Positions 51,207 through 63,557 of a stretch of DNA of 64,000 nt are shown in pieces. Location of the stretch: positions 1 through 64,000 of IMG/VR virus record IMGVR_UViG_3300032245_000902, one strand, 5' to 3'. A model generated the notes under the pieces. The model was not told the origin of the DNA. It worked only from the letters and a program-made list of their open reading frames with translations, and ran no database searches. The stretch comes from a virus. Position numbers and translations under genes: made by a program. The first letter of the stretch is position 1. Each line of letters starts with the position of its first letter.

Positions 51207-52277
51207 ATGGCAAATACAATATTACAGGTAAAAAAATCAGGCGTAACAGGTAACGTACCTTCTTCACTAGCATATGGTGAGTTGGCGTTAAACTACGCTG
51301 ACGGAAAACTGTATTATCGTGATTCTAACAATGCAATCACTTTTATTCAGAGTGGTTCAACAACTGATTCATTTGCAACCATCAACGCAAATAGTTCGTT
51401 AATTCTTGCTACATCTCCAACCGATACTTTATCTATTGCTGCTGGTAATAATATTACCATTTCGGCTTGCACCGTATCAAAAACAATTACAATTAATGCA
51501 ACTGCATCTAGTACAACAGGTGCCACAGGACCAACTGGACCAACCGGACCAACTGGACCAACCGGACCAACTGGACCTAGTGGATCTCAAGGTGCCACAG
51601 GACCAACTGGACCTAGTGGATCTGAAGGTGCCACAGGACCAACTGGACCAACTGGACCTAGTGGATCTGGTGGATCTTTAGAGATTGTAAATGATAATAG
51701 TTCAAATAATGTTTACTATATTAACTTTGCCAATAATACTTCTGGTAACACAAATACTTTATTCACCTCAAATAATAATTTAACATTCAATCCGAGTACA
51801 GGTGTATTAAATGTTAAATCTTTAGATGTAACGGCAAATTCAAATATATCATCAAAAAGTTATAGTGCTACAGGAACAGGTCAAGTTGTAATTGATTTTT
51901 TTCCTAAAACAGTTTACAGAAGTGCTTTTTATCAAATACAAATTGAATCAAGTTTAAATTATCATATATTAAATTTAAATATATTACAAAATGGAAGTAA
52001 TACATTTAGTTCAGTTTTTGGAGAAGTATATTCAACAAGTTCTTTAGGAAGTTTTTCGTCAGATATTGTTGGAAATAATGTAAGATTACTTTTTACACCT
52101 TCACTGGATGGAACAATAGTAACATTCATTAGAAATGCAATTGCTCAGTCATCAGCTATTCCTAATGTTCCATCAGCTGATTTAGGTTACATTGGTCAAC
52201 CAGTTACAATTACATTTGATGCTGGATTAGATGATGAAGAAGTTACAGATTCCTTTGATTATGGATCCGTACCGTAA
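51207..52277 (+). CDS. Collagen-like tail fibre, short version
   Basis: This 356-residue protein has an Mtd-like N-terminal module (about 1-50, Gly-Glu-Leu-Ala-Leu-Asn-Tyr), a beta region, a collagen-like tract of about 18 Gly-x-y triplets (about 105-158, Gly-Pro-Thr, Gly-Ala-Thr, Gly-Pro-Ser, Gly-Ser-Gln) and a C-terminal domain. Residues about 220-315 match the C-terminal domain of the giant fibre at 52314 (Tyr-Arg-Ser-Ala-x-Tyr-Gln, Gly-Asn-Val-Arg-Leu-Leu-Phe type). It would form a trimer with a collagen triple helix. Confidence 0.8.
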   Translation: MANTILQVKKSGVTGNVPSSLAYGELALNYADGKLYYRDSNNAITFIQSGSTTDSFATINANSSLILATSPTDTLSIAAGNNITISACTVSKTITINATASSTTGATGPTGPTGPTGPTGPTGPSGSQGATGPTGPSGSEGATGPTGPTGPSGSGGSLEIVNDNSSNNVYYINFANNTSGNTNTLFTSNNNLTFNPSTGVLNVKSLDVTANSNISSKSYSATGTGQVVIDFFPKTVYRSAFYQIQIESSLNYHILNLNILQNGSNTFSSVFGEVYSTSSLGSFSSDIVGNNVRLLFTPSLDGTIVTFIRNAIAQSSAIPNVPSADLGYIGQPVTITFDAGLDDEEVTDSFDYGSVP

Positions 52278-52283
52278 TAAATA
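52276..52283 (+). promoter_or_regulatory. Late promoter motif AATAAATA
   Basis: The TAA stop of the short collagen-like fibre overlaps this octamer match, 30 bases before the giant fibre start at 52314. AGGATAAAG precedes that ATG. Confidence 0.5.
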
Positions 52284-52313
52284 CTACATAAAATAAGATT
52301 TTTAGGATAAAGA

Positions 52314-55300
52314 ATGAGCACACAACTACAACTTAGAAGAGGCAATACGGCACAAACCGCTGTATTTACCGGAGCAATTGGAGAGGTTACTGTTGACACA
52401 GACCAAAAAACTCTTACTGTTCATGATGGCGTTACTCTTGGTGGTAACTATATTGTCAATAAATCTCAGGTTGATGCTAACTTATCAATTATTCAAGGTA
52501 TAAACAACAGCCAAAATACCACGATTACAGCAGTTAACAATTTTGCTGCTAGTGCTTATAATACCGCTAATGGTGCCAATGGTCTGGCTGCTGGTGCATA
52601 TAACCAAGCAAATACAAATGCTGGTGCGATTACTTTGGTTCAAGGTACTGACGCTACACAGAATACTCGTTTGAATAGTATTGAAACCATCAATACAAAT
52701 CAAAACACTCGGATGTCTATCATCGAGAGTGTTGATAATACACAAAATACTCGATTAAATTCTATTGAGACCGTTAATGTAGACCAAAATACGGCAATCA
52801 GTATCATACAAGGTGTGAATTTAGGTCAAAATACCACAATTACAGCCGTTAATAACTTTGCTCAAGCAGCTTATAATACTGCAAATAATAAATTTAATTC
52901 CAGTGGTGGTACAATCTCTGGTGATGTTGCTGTCACAGGTAATTTAACTGTAACTGGCCAAACATTCTATGCAAATGTAACCAATATTAATGTTGATGAT
53001 AGTTTTATAACATTAAATGCAAACACGGTAGGAAGTCCTGTTTTTGATGCTGGTATTGAAATTGATCGTGGTACAGCAAATAATGTTTTACTTTATTGGA
53101 ATGAATTTAGTAAAACTTGGGATTATACAGATGACTTACAAAATGATGAAACTATAGCTTCACAGACTTATGTTGGTTCAAGTATATCTTCAAGTATAAC
53201 TCCAGTCAATCAATATGCTCAGTCAGCATACAATCAAGCTAATTCTGCCAATAGTCTTGCAGGCACAGCTTATACAACCGCTTTAGGTGCCAATGGTTTG
53301 GCTGCTGGTGCTTTTAATAAAGCAAATACTTCGTTACAAAATTCTGGTACACAAACACTTAACGGCAATTTAATCATTAATGGTTCAACCAACACAACAG
53401 AATGGGCCAATACATCCAATGCGTATGTAAGTAATAAATTATACGCTGGTATTGCGCCACAACTCTCTACACCTTTACCAGATTTAATTGCACAATTTAC
53501 AGGCAATGTTGCATCGTATGTTCAAATTAACGCTGAGAATATTGATCCAGTAGGCACCGCTGATTATGTGGCCACTGCTGATGTAGGCACAGATACATCA
53601 TTCTATATAAACTTAGGTATTGAAAACTCACAAGCTGGTGAAGGTGCTTTTTATCCACTAGATGGATATCTAATAGTTCAAGGTAACACCGGCCAAGTTG
53701 GTGGTAATCTTATTATAGGAACAACTTCACAAACGCCAGGACAACACACTAAGATTGTTGCTGGTGGTGAAGAAGAATCCAATGTTGTTATACAATTTAA
53801 TGACGATTTATCAACTATATTTTATGGTAATGCAATACCTTCAGTAACTAACTCACAATACTTAGGAAGTTCAACTAAACGTTGGCATAGTTTATATGTT
53901 GGTCCTGGTTCTGTTGATATTGATAATATTGTATTAAGTAATAATAATGGAAAACTTGTAATATCTGGTGCTTCAGACATTGTTATTTCTGGTTCAAGTG
54001 TACCTTCAACAGGTGATATTTCAAATAAAGCAAATAATGCCTATGATAGAGCTAATGCCGCTTTTGCTTCATCTAATGCAGTAAATGGTTATGCACAATC
54101 AGCTTATGCAACAGCTAATGGTGCCAATGGACTGGCTGCTGGTGCTTTTAATACTGCCAATGGTGCTAATGGACTGGCTGCTGGTGCTTTTAATACTGCC
54201 AATGGTGCTAATGGACTGGCTGCTGGTGCATATGCACAAGCAAATACAGGAACAAGTATAGCAGAAGCAGCTTTTGCTTTTGCTAACACTTTATCCGGAG
54301 GCTCTGCAACCGATAATGTAGCAAGAACTTTGGCACAATCTGCCTATAATTCTAGTAACCTAGTAAATCAATTTGCTGCTGGTGCTTTCAATACCGCCAA
54401 CGGTGCCAATGGTTTAGCTGCTGGTGCTTTCAACCAAGCAAACACCAATGCTGGTGCAATCAGCATTATTCAAGGTGTCAATTTAGGTCAAAATACCACC
54501 ATCACTGCTGTTAACAACTATGCTGCGAGTGCTTATGCTACCGCTAATAGCAAATTTAATTCATCTGGTGGAACAATCTCAGGTGATGTAAATGTTACTG
54601 GTAATTTAAGTGTTACTGGAACAACATTCTACGCAAACACAGAACAACTACATGTTAAAGATAACATCATTACATTGAATTCAAATGTAACTGGTGTTCC
54701 AACACTTGATGCTGGTATTGAAGTTAATCGTGGAAGTGAAACGAACACAGTATTGAAATGGAGTGAAACAGATCATGCGTGGGAATTCACTAACGATGGT
54801 ACAAATTTCTTTAGAATTGCTGATACAGGTAGGGTAAATTCTGCGTTTGCTTTAGCAAATACCAATGCTGGTGCCATAGCTATTATTCAAGGTGTCAATT
54901 TAGGTCAGAATACCACAATTACAGCAGTTAACGACTTTGCTGCTGGTGCTTTCAATACCGCCAACGGTGCTAATGGTTTAGCTGCTGGTGCTTTCAACCA
55001 AGCAAACACCAATGCTGGTGCCATAGCTATTATTCAAGGTGTTGATTTGGCACAGAATACCGCAATCACAGCAGTCAACAACTTTGCCGTTAGTGCTTAT
55101 AACCAAGCAAACACCAATGCTGGTGCCATAGCTATTATTCAAGGTGTTGATTTGGCACAAAATTCAGCCATCAGCATTATTCAAGGTGTAGACCTTACAC
55201 AGAATACCAATATTACTGCTGTTAATAACTATGCCGTTAGTGCTTTCAATACCGCCAACGGTGCCAATGGTTTAGCTGCTGGTGCTTATGCACAAGCAAA

Positions 55301-57692
55301 CACAGCATACTCATATGCAACTGGAGTAGAAGTAATTGCTCAAAATGCTTATAATAGAGCTAATGCTGCTTTTGCTTCTTCTAATGCGGTAAATCAATTT
55401 GCTCAATCGGCTTTCAATACTGCCAATGGTGCTAATGGACTGGCTGCTGGTGCTTATGCACAAGCAAATACAAATGCTGGTGCAATTTCTATTATTGAAG
55501 GTGTAAATTCAACACAGAATACTAGAATCAATAGTATTGAAACAATCAACATCAACCAAAATACTAGCATTAGCATTATTCAAGGTGTTGATCTTACTCA
55601 AAATACACAAATTGCTGGTATTCAAGGTGTTGATTTGGCACAAAATTCAGCCATTAGTATTATTCAAGGTGTTGATTTAGCACAGAATACAAATATTACC
55701 GCTGTTAATAACTATGCTGCTAGTGCTTTCAATACCGCCAACGGTGCCAATGGTCTGGCTGCTGGTGCTTTTAACACAGCTAATGGTGCTAATGGTTTAG
55801 CTGCTGGTGCTTATGCACAAGCGAATACCAATGCAGGTGCAATCAGCATTATTCAAGGTGTGAATTTAGCACAGAATAACAATATTACTGCTGTTAATAA
55901 TTTTGCTCAGTCAGCATACGATACCGCTAATGGTGCAAATGGTTTAGCTGCTGGTGCTTATGCGGCCGCCAACAGTAAGTTTAGTTCTTCTGGTGGCACA
56001 ATTACTGGTTCTGTTACTGTTACAAACGATTTAACTGTTAATGGTAATGTTTCTTTCGTAGGTAATGTTACTTCTGTTACTGTTACAGGTAATACTGGTC
56101 AATTCTTTGGTTATGCAGCTAACGGTTTTAACGCTTTGTATGCTGGTATTCCAGTAGGTTACTTAATTGAACCACAAATGGTTACACAGTTGAGTAGTGA
56201 CTATGATGGATACGCCGGATTTAATATGCAAAATATTAATACTGGCGCCAACTCATCATCAGACTATTTTATTACGGCCGATAATGGATCTCCATTAGAT
56301 GGATTTTTGGATTTAGGTCTTGCAGGTAGTAACTATAGTTATGAAGGTTATACTTTATTAGGTCCAAACGATGGTTATTTGATTGTGTCTGGTAATACTG
56401 CCACAGGTGGTGGTGATCTAGTGTTTGGAACACAACTTCAAAATGATATCATATTTACAGTAAACGGAATCAATACTGAAAATGAAGTTGCTAGATTTAC
56501 TTCTGCTAACAATTTAGTAATCAAGTCAAATAATCCAAGTTCATCAAACTCAACAGGATCATTACAAGTTATTGGTGGCGTTGGTGTTGCTGGTAACGTT
56601 TATGCAGATGCATTATATTCTGGACAAACAAATATATTAACATATGCACAAGGTGTTAATACCAGTCAAAATACTAGAATGTCTATTATTGAAGGTGTTG
56701 ATTTAGCACAAAATTCAGCCATCAGCATTATTCAAAGTGTTGATCTTACTCAAAATACCAATATTACCGCTGTTAATAATTATGCTGTTTCCGCTTATGC
56801 ACAAGCAAATACTAATGCTGGTGCGATAGTTATTATTCAAGGTGTAAATTCAACACAGAATACTCAAATTGCTGGTATTCAAGGTGTGGATTTGGCACAG
56901 AATTCAGCTATTAGTATCATTCAGGGAGTTGATCTTACACAAAACACCAACATTACTTCTGTAAACCAATATGCGGCTTCTGCATATGCACAGGCAAACA
57001 ATTCTTTAAACTTGTCAACAGGTGGTGTTGTTGCTGGTAATGTAACTGTAAATTCAGTTATCGCTAACAACTCAATTTACTCACCAGTAATACATTCACC
57101 TGCTGCAGCATCCAAATTAGAATTGACCGATATTGGCCTTGTTGGTATTACTGTTGCTAGCCAAACATATTACTTTGGTGCTTCTGGTATAGAATCGAGT
57201 CAAGGTCTTTTTGGTGGTTCATTTGGTCGAAATAGATTATCACTAAACAACGAAACGAATTTGTCATCTACCAATTATGATACTGTAAAGATTCAAACAG
57301 GTACAGATGGCAATATACAAAATGAATTTACATTCGCCAACAATACAGTTACATTACCTGGCGCAATCATTCAGACCAATGCGGCCAGAACAAGTAATAC
57401 ATTTACTACAGGTTCTACTTCACAAGTTACTGTTGATTCATTCTCAGCTTCCACATATCGTTCTGCCAAGTATCAAGTTCAAATTACATCCGGTGTAGGA
57501 TACCATGTAATCGAATTAAGAGTTGTTCATAATGGTACAACAACATATCTTGCACAATATGGTGAAATTATAACCGATGTATCATTAGGAACTTTTGATG
57601 CTGATATTTCTGGTGGTAATGTAAGATTGTTATTTACTGGTGCAAATGCAGTTTCAGTAGTTAAGTTAGTCCGTGACGCCATAAATATTTAA
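52314..57692 (+). CDS. Giant tail fibre with Ala-Asn repeats
   Basis: This 1792-residue fibre has an N-terminal Mtd-like module (Leu-Gln-Leu-Arg-Arg-Gly-Asn-Thr, Val-His-Asp-Gly), then long tracts of two alternating repeat types. One is Ala-Asn-Gly-Ala-Asn-Gly-Leu-Ala-Ala-Gly-Ala (about twelve copies). The other is Ile-Ile-Gln-Gly-Val-Asp-Leu-x-Gln-Asn-Thr followed by Ile-Thr-Ala-Val-Asn-Asn-Tyr/Phe-Ala. Two copies of a globular module shared with the fibre at 36303 interrupt the shaft (near residues 385-470 and 1280-1370). The last 100 residues form a beta domain shared with 51207. It is a long fibre shaft with a distal tip, made late. Confidence 0.8.
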   Translation: MSTQLQLRRGNTAQTAVFTGAIGEVTVDTDQKTLTVHDGVTLGGNYIVNKSQVDANLSIIQGINNSQNTTITAVNNFAASAYNTANGANGLAAGAYNQANTNAGAITLVQGTDATQNTRLNSIETINTNQNTRMSIIESVDNTQNTRLNSIETVNVDQNTAISIIQGVNLGQNTTITAVNNFAQAAYNTANNKFNSSGGTISGDVAVTGNLTVTGQTFYANVTNINVDDSFITLNANTVGSPVFDAGIEIDRGTANNVLLYWNEFSKTWDYTDDLQNDETIASQTYVGSSISSSITPVNQYAQSAYNQANSANSLAGTAYTTALGANGLAAGAFNKANTSLQNSGTQTLNGNLIINGSTNTTEWANTSNAYVSNKLYAGIAPQLSTPLPDLIAQFTGNVASYVQINAENIDPVGTADYVATADVGTDTSFYINLGIENSQAGEGAFYPLDGYLIVQGNTGQVGGNLIIGTTSQTPGQHTKIVAGGEEESNVVIQFNDDLSTIFYGNAIPSVTNSQYLGSSTKRWHSLYVGPGSVDIDNIVLSNNNGKLVISGASDIVISGSSVPSTGDISNKANNAYDRANAAFASSNAVNGYAQSAYATANGANGLAAGAFNTANGANGLAAGAFNTANGANGLAAGAYAQANTGTSIAEAAFAFANTLSGGSATDNVARTLAQSAYNSSNLVNQFAAGAFNTANGANGLAAGAFNQANTNAGAISIIQGVNLGQNTTITAVNNYAASAYATANSKFNSSGGTISGDVNVTGNLSVTGTTFYANTEQLHVKDNIITLNSNVTGVPTLDAGIEVNRGSETNTVLKWSETDHAWEFTNDGTNFFRIADTGRVNSAFALANTNAGAIAIIQGVNLGQNTTITAVNDFAAGAFNTANGANGLAAGAFNQANTNAGAIAIIQGVDLAQNTAITAVNNFAVSAYNQANTNAGAIAIIQGVDLAQNSAISIIQGVDLTQNTNITAVNNYAVSAFNTANGANGLAAGAYAQANTAYSYATGVEVIAQNAYNRANAAFASSNAVNQFAQSAFNTANGANGLAAGAYAQANTNAGAISIIEGVNSTQNTRINSIETININQNTSISIIQGVDLTQNTQIAGIQGVDLAQNSAISIIQGVDLAQNTNITAVNNYAASAFNTANGANGLAAGAFNTANGANGLAAGAYAQANTNAGAISIIQGVNLAQNNNITAVNNFAQSAYDTANGANGLAAGAYAAANSKFSSSGGTITGSVTVTNDLTVNGNVSFVGNVTSVTVTGNTGQFFGYAANGFNALYAGIPVGYLIEPQMVTQLSSDYDGYAGFNMQNINTGANSSSDYFITADNGSPLDGFLDLGLAGSNYSYEGYTLLGPNDGYLIVSGNTATGGGDLVFGTQLQNDIIFTVNGINTENEVARFTSANNLVIKSNNPSSSNSTGSLQVIGGVGVAGNVYADALYSGQTNILTYAQGVNTSQNTRMSIIEGVDLAQNSAISIIQSVDLTQNTNITAVNNYAVSAYAQANTNAGAIVIIQGVNSTQNTQIAGIQGVDLAQNSAISIIQGVDLTQNTNITSVNQYAASAYAQANNSLNLSTGGVVAGNVTVNSVIANNSIYSPVIHSPAAASKLELTDIGLVGITVASQTYYFGASGIESSQGLFGGSFGRNRLSLNNETNLSSTNYDTVKIQTGTDGNIQNEFTFANNTVTLPGAIIQTNAARTSNTFTTGSTSQVTVDSFSASTYRSAKYQVQITSGVGYHVIELRVVHNGTTTYLAQYGEIITDVSLGTFDADISGGNVRLLFTGANAVSVVKLVRDAINI
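54117..54236 (+). repeat. 42 bp tandem repeats in the giant fibre
   Basis: A 42-base unit beginning AATGGTGC is repeated nearly perfectly at 54117-54158 and 54159-54200, with a partial third copy from 54201. It encodes Asn-Gly-Ala-Asn-Gly-Leu-Ala-Ala-Gly-Ala-Phe-Asn-Thr-Ala. The same unit recurs in single copies elsewhere in the gene, for example near 52567, 54400, 54962, 55256, 55426 and 55738. Such units can change copy number by slippage or recombination. Confidence 0.85.
57680..57687 (+). promoter_or_regulatory. Late promoter motif CATAAATA
   Basis: This seven-of-eight match to the late octamer lies inside the last codons of the giant fibre and 34 bases before the oxygenase start at 57722, followed by AGAAGGTGG as ribosome binding site. 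It would make the second modification set late-expressed. Confidence 0.5.
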
Positions 57693-57721
57693 TATTAATA
57701 CAATGTAGAAGGTGGTTTATT

Positions 57722-58297
57722 ATGAGAGGTGATTGGTGCTATTTTGGCAGGCATTTTTCGAAAGAAACCTGCCAAAAAATACTTGATTTAGGATTAAAAA
57801 AATCTTCTAAAGATGCTGTCTTGGGTGTTGATGGTAATACCCAAGACAATGATTGGCGAAGAAGTAAAGTTCGTTTTATTCAAGCAAATGATCCTGAATT
57901 TCAATTTCTTTTTGATGAAATTTGGAAAATGGGTATGCAAGCCAACCGTGATTGGTTCAATTTTCATGTCACCAATTTGTCATTTATTCAACTAGCCGAA
58001 TATGATTCTTCATATCAAGGCGAATACAAAAAACACCACGATGTATTCTGGATTAACAACGATAAATACCATCGTAAGTTAACTTGTGTTATTCAATTGT
58101 CTGACCCCAATGATTATGAAGGTGGTGATTTTGAGTTGTTTGATTTGACAGGTGGTCAATATCCAAATAAAGAAGATTTGCGCCAACAAGGTACAGCAAT
58201 ATTCATTCCTTCTTTCACTCCACATCAAGCACATCCAGTAACAAAAGGTACGAGATATTCTATTGCAGTTTGGTTTGAAGGTCCTAAATGGGTATAA
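57722..58297 (+). CDS. 2OG-Fe(II) oxygenase, prolyl hydroxylase-like
   Basis: This 191-residue protein is a PKHD-type oxygenase. His105-x-Asp107 (Lys-Lys-His-His-Asp) and His168 (Pro-Ser-Phe-Thr-Pro-His) are the iron ligands. Arg178 (Lys-Gly-Thr-Arg-Tyr-Ser) binds 2-oxoglutarate, and Tyr-Glu-Gly-Gly-Asp-Phe-Glu-Leu is the typical turn. It aligns well with the enzyme at 8040. It lies 1.7 kb before two collagen-like fibres, so prolyl or similar hydroxylation of those is an obvious hypothesis, though their Pro sits in the X position of Gly-Pro-Thr. Confidence 0.85.
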   Translation: MRGDWCYFGRHFSKETCQKILDLGLKKSSKDAVLGVDGNTQDNDWRRSKVRFIQANDPEFQFLFDEIWKMGMQANRDWFNFHVTNLSFIQLAEYDSSYQGEYKKHHDVFWINNDKYHRKLTCVIQLSDPNDYEGGDFELFDLTGGQYPNKEDLRQQGTAIFIPSFTPHQAHPVTKGTRYSIAVWFEGPKWV

Positions 58298-58300
58298 AAT

Positions 58301-58857
58301 ATGAATGATTATGAGTTTGAAAAAGATTATTGGGGTGATTGTTGTAATACATTTGATGAGGACCAAAAGCATTATGTTTATGGCCGTTTGATGGGATTAC
58401 ATCGAGAACATTATTCATTTGATGTTTTTGGTAAATCAATTCTTGATATTGGTGGTGGTCCAACCTCTATGTTATTAAAAACTAAAAACCTTATAAAAGG
58501 TAAAGTGGTTGATCCAATTAAATATCCAAATTGGACAATGCTGCGTTATTTGGAAAAAAATATAGAAGTGAAAGTTGAACCGGGTGAAAATTTAAATGAG
58601 ATTGATAATAGTTGGGATGAAGTTTGGATCTACAACTGTTTACAACATGCTGAAGATCCAGAAAAAATTATACATAAGGCTTTAAAATCTGGCAAAGTAT
58701 TAAGATTTTTTGAATGGATTGATGTGCCTGCACACGAAGGACATCCGCATGAACTTACAGAAGAAAATTTAAATAAATGGATTGGTGCAAGAGGTATGAC
58801 TACAAGATTATCCGAATCTGGATGTTATGGCAGAGCATATTATGGAGTATTCACACG

Positions 58858-58861
<4 letters not shown>
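58301..58861 (+). CDS. Class I SAM methyltransferase
   Basis: This 186-residue protein has motif I Ile-Leu-Asp-Ile-Gly-Gly-Gly-Pro-Thr-Ser near residue 48, a Val-Val-Asp-Pro acidic loop near 71, and Trp-Asp-Glu-Val-Trp-Ile-Tyr-Asn-Cys-Leu-Gln-His as motif IV, followed by the His-Ala x Asp-Pro-Glu segment. The N-terminal Asp-Tyr-Trp-Gly-Asp-Cys-Cys-Asn-Thr-Phe stretch is a recurring feature of sugar-cluster and small-molecule methyltransferases. It overlaps the glycosyltransferase gene by 4 bp (ATGA), suggesting that they act on the same glycan or target. Confidence 0.8.
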
Positions 58862-61414
<2,553 letters not shown>

Positions 61415-61417
61415 CAA

Positions 61418-62788
61418 ATGTCCAATTCTAATTTTGTAGTTAAAAACGGTTTAAGTGTCAATACTGCAAGCATCATTGATTCTTCTGGTAATTGGACAGG
61501 TGCACCTTCAAACAACCCAGGTTCAACAGGACCAAACGGAACAACAGGCAGCCAAGGAACTAACGGACCAAACGGACTGCAAGGTAGTCTTGGACCATCG
61601 GGCAACCAAGGCAATACTGGACCAACAGGACCTACAGGTGAAAGCCCAACAGGATCAAATGGTCCAACAGGACTTTCAGGATCACAAGGCACAAATGGAC
61701 CAACCGGCGATATTGGAAGTTCTGGTACTAATGGACCAACAGGAACAACCGGCAGTCAAGGTTCTCTCGGACCTACTGGTCTAAGTCCTACTGGTGTTAC
61801 TGGTCCAACAGGAAATGCTGGAACATCAGGCACTTTAGGTGTGACTGGTCCAAACGGACCTCAAGGCAATTTAGGTCCAGCAGGAACAACCGGCGTAAAC
61901 GGCATCACTGGAGCATCAGGCCCAAGTCCTATTGGCCCAACAGGTAATACTGGTCCTACAGGTAGCAATGGTCCTACCGGTCCTACTGGTCCAAGTCCTA
62001 CTGGTGTAACAGGTCCTACAGGTCCTACTGGACCTACAGGTGCAGATGGTTTATCTGGTGTTGGTGCAACCGGTTCAATAGGTCCTACCGGTACAACAGG
62101 AACTACAGGTAGCAATGGTCCTACCGGTCCTACTGGTCCAAGTCCTACTGGTGTAACAGGTCCTACCGGTCCTCAAGGTTCTCTCGGTCCTACTGGTCCA
62201 AGTCCTACTGGTGTAACAGGTCCTACAGGTCCTACTGGACCTACAGGTGCAGATGGTTTATCTGGTGTTGGTGCAACAGGCAGTGCAGGTCCTACAGGAC
62301 CCACAGGACCTAATGGGCCAACTGGAGGAACAACAACAGCAGACGATTCAAACATCAATTCGTTGGGTGTTGGTGCAGCTGCAACAGGTACTGCGGGTGA
62401 AATTGTTGCAACAAACAATATTACCGCATACTACTCCGATAAAAGATTAAAAGACAATATTCAACAAATTGAAAATGCTTTACAATTAGTAAATCAAATT
62501 TCAGGCGTTTTCTATACACAAAGTAAATTTGCAGAACAGTTTGGTTATACGGATTATCGTAAACAAGTTGGTGTTATTGCACAAGAAATACAAGCAATTA
62601 TGCCTGAAGCGGTTGCTATCGCTCCGTTTGATATGAACAAAGAAGGTAACAGTAAGTCTGGTGAAAATTACTTAACTGTTCGTTACGAAAGATTGGTACC
62701 ATTATTAATTGAGGCCATTAAAGAACGCCAGGTGCAAATAAATACTATTAAACAAAAACTGAAAGAAAAACATGGCAACCGTTACTAA
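61418..62788 (+). CDS. Collagen-like tail fibre 2 with S74-type C-terminus
   Basis: This 456-residue fibre has the same N-terminal module as the previous one ([13 protein letters not shown]). The collagen-like tract (about residues 34-306) is more varied: Gly-Pro-Thr, Gly-Pro-Asn, Gly-Ser-Gln, Gly-Leu-Ser, Gly-Pro-Ser-Pro-Thr-Gly interruptions, and a repeated Gly-Ala-Asp-Gly-Leu-Ser-Gly-Val block. The S74-like domain follows (Tyr-Tyr-Ser-Asp-Lys-Arg-Leu-Lys) with about 75 percent identity by eye to the first fibre's. The two genes may form a heteromeric fibre or be alternatives. It overlaps gp13 by 17 bp. Confidence 0.85.
   Translation: MSNSNFVVKNGLSVNTASIIDSSGNWTGAPSNNPGSTGPNGTTGSQGTNGPNGLQGSLGPSGNQGNTGPTGPTGESPTGSNGPTGLSGSQGTNGPTGDIGSSGTNGPTGTTGSQGSLGPTGLSPTGVTGPTGNAGTSGTLGVTGPNGPQGNLGPAGTTGVNGITGASGPSPIGPTGNTGPTGSNGPTGPTGPSPTGVTGPTGPTGPTGADGLSGVGATGSIGPTGTTGTTGSNGPTGPTGPSPTGVTGPTGPQGSLGPTGPSPTGVTGPTGPTGPTGADGLSGVGATGSAGPTGPTGPNGPTGGTTTADDSNINSLGVGAAATGTAGEIVATNNITAYYSDKRLKDNIQQIENALQLVNQISGVFYTQSKFAEQFGYTDYRKQVGVIAQEIQAIMPEAVAIAPFDMNKEGNSKSGENYLTVRYERLVPLLIEAIKERQVQINTIKQKLKEKHGNRY
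61517..62335 (+). repeat. Second collagen-like repeat array
   Basis: This array of Gly-x-y codons includes two larger near-identical blocks (about 61978-62065 and 62116-62270) encoding [11 protein letters not shown] and Gly-Ala-Asp-Gly-Leu-Ser-Gly-Val. Interruptions of the strict triplet by Ser-Pro-Thr-Gly give flexible kinks in a collagen helix. Confidence 0.75.
62737..62744 (+). promoter_or_regulatory. Late promoter-like motif AATAAATA before gp13
   Basis: This seven-of-eight match to the late octamer lies inside the end of the second collagen-like fibre, 27 bases before the gp13 start at 62772. Confidence 0.4.
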
Positions 62789-63545
62789 TCGAGAACAATT
62801 TACCGACTACTGCCTGAGAAAACTTGGTTTTCCTGTTATTGAAGTTAACGTAGATCCAGACCAAGTTCAGGATCGTGTTGACGATGCGTTACAATATTTT
62901 CAAGACTACCATTTTGATGGCCTGCAGAAAACATATTACATCCATAAAATCACACAAGAAGATGTCAATAATAGATATCTTGATTTGAGTGATGTAAGAG
63001 ATAACGCCAATGTTGCAACACAAGTTGTAGGTGTTACTCGTATATTTCCACTTCAAGATTCCCAATCAAGCATTAATATGTTTGACTTGCGATATCAATT
63101 AAGACTGAATGAGTTGTATGACTTTACTTCAGCCTCATACATCAACTATACCATGACAATGCAACATCTTCGTATGCTTGAACAATTGTTTACTGGTGAA
63201 GTTCCAATTCGTTATCAACGACATACAGAAAAACTGTTTGCTGATTGGGCATGGGGTGACCAAGAAGCTCCAGTTGGCCAACCAGTTATTGTTGATTGTT
63301 ACACCACTATTAATCCTAATGCATACAGTCGAGTGTGGGACGACCGTTGGTTGAAGCGTTATGCAACTGCTCTAATTAAACGACAATGGGGTGAGAATCT
63401 TAAAAAGTTTGGTAATATCCAATTACCAGGTGGTGTCGTATTAAATGGCGACAAAATCTTTGAAGAAGCTATGAATGAAATTGATGACCTCGAAAAAGAT
63501 ATGGAAAATAATTATGGTGGTGTTCTTGAATTCTTTATGAACTAA
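62772..63545 (+). CDS. 13: Neck protein gp13 homologue
   Basis: This 257-residue protein fits gp13 (309 in T4) with [17 protein letters not shown] near residue 35, Gln-Arg-His-Thr-Glu-Lys-Leu-Phe near 153, and [15 protein letters not shown] near 190. In T4 it forms the neck ring with gp14 below the portal. The gene order 13-14 is conserved. Confidence 0.85.
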   Translation: MATVTNREQFTDYCLRKLGFPVIEVNVDPDQVQDRVDDALQYFQDYHFDGLQKTYYIHKITQEDVNNRYLDLSDVRDNANVATQVVGVTRIFPLQDSQSSINMFDLRYQLRLNELYDFTSASYINYTMTMQHLRMLEQLFTGEVPIRYQRHTEKLFADWAWGDQEAPVGQPVIVDCYTTINPNAYSRVWDDRWLKRYATALIKRQWGENLKKFGNIQLPGGVVLNGDKIFEEAMNEIDDLEKDMENNYGGVLEFFMN

Positions 63546-63557
63546 TCAAACGGCACA

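Noticed and set aside
54104-54289. Minus-strand Ala/Pro/Leu repeat frames in the giant fibre
   Set aside because: They arise from the 42-base repeat units read on the other strand.
58777-58857. Longer start for the glycosyltransferase
   Set aside because: It would overlap the methyltransferase gene by 85 bases; ATG 58858 gives the usual ATGA coupling and begins with a typical GT-B first strand.
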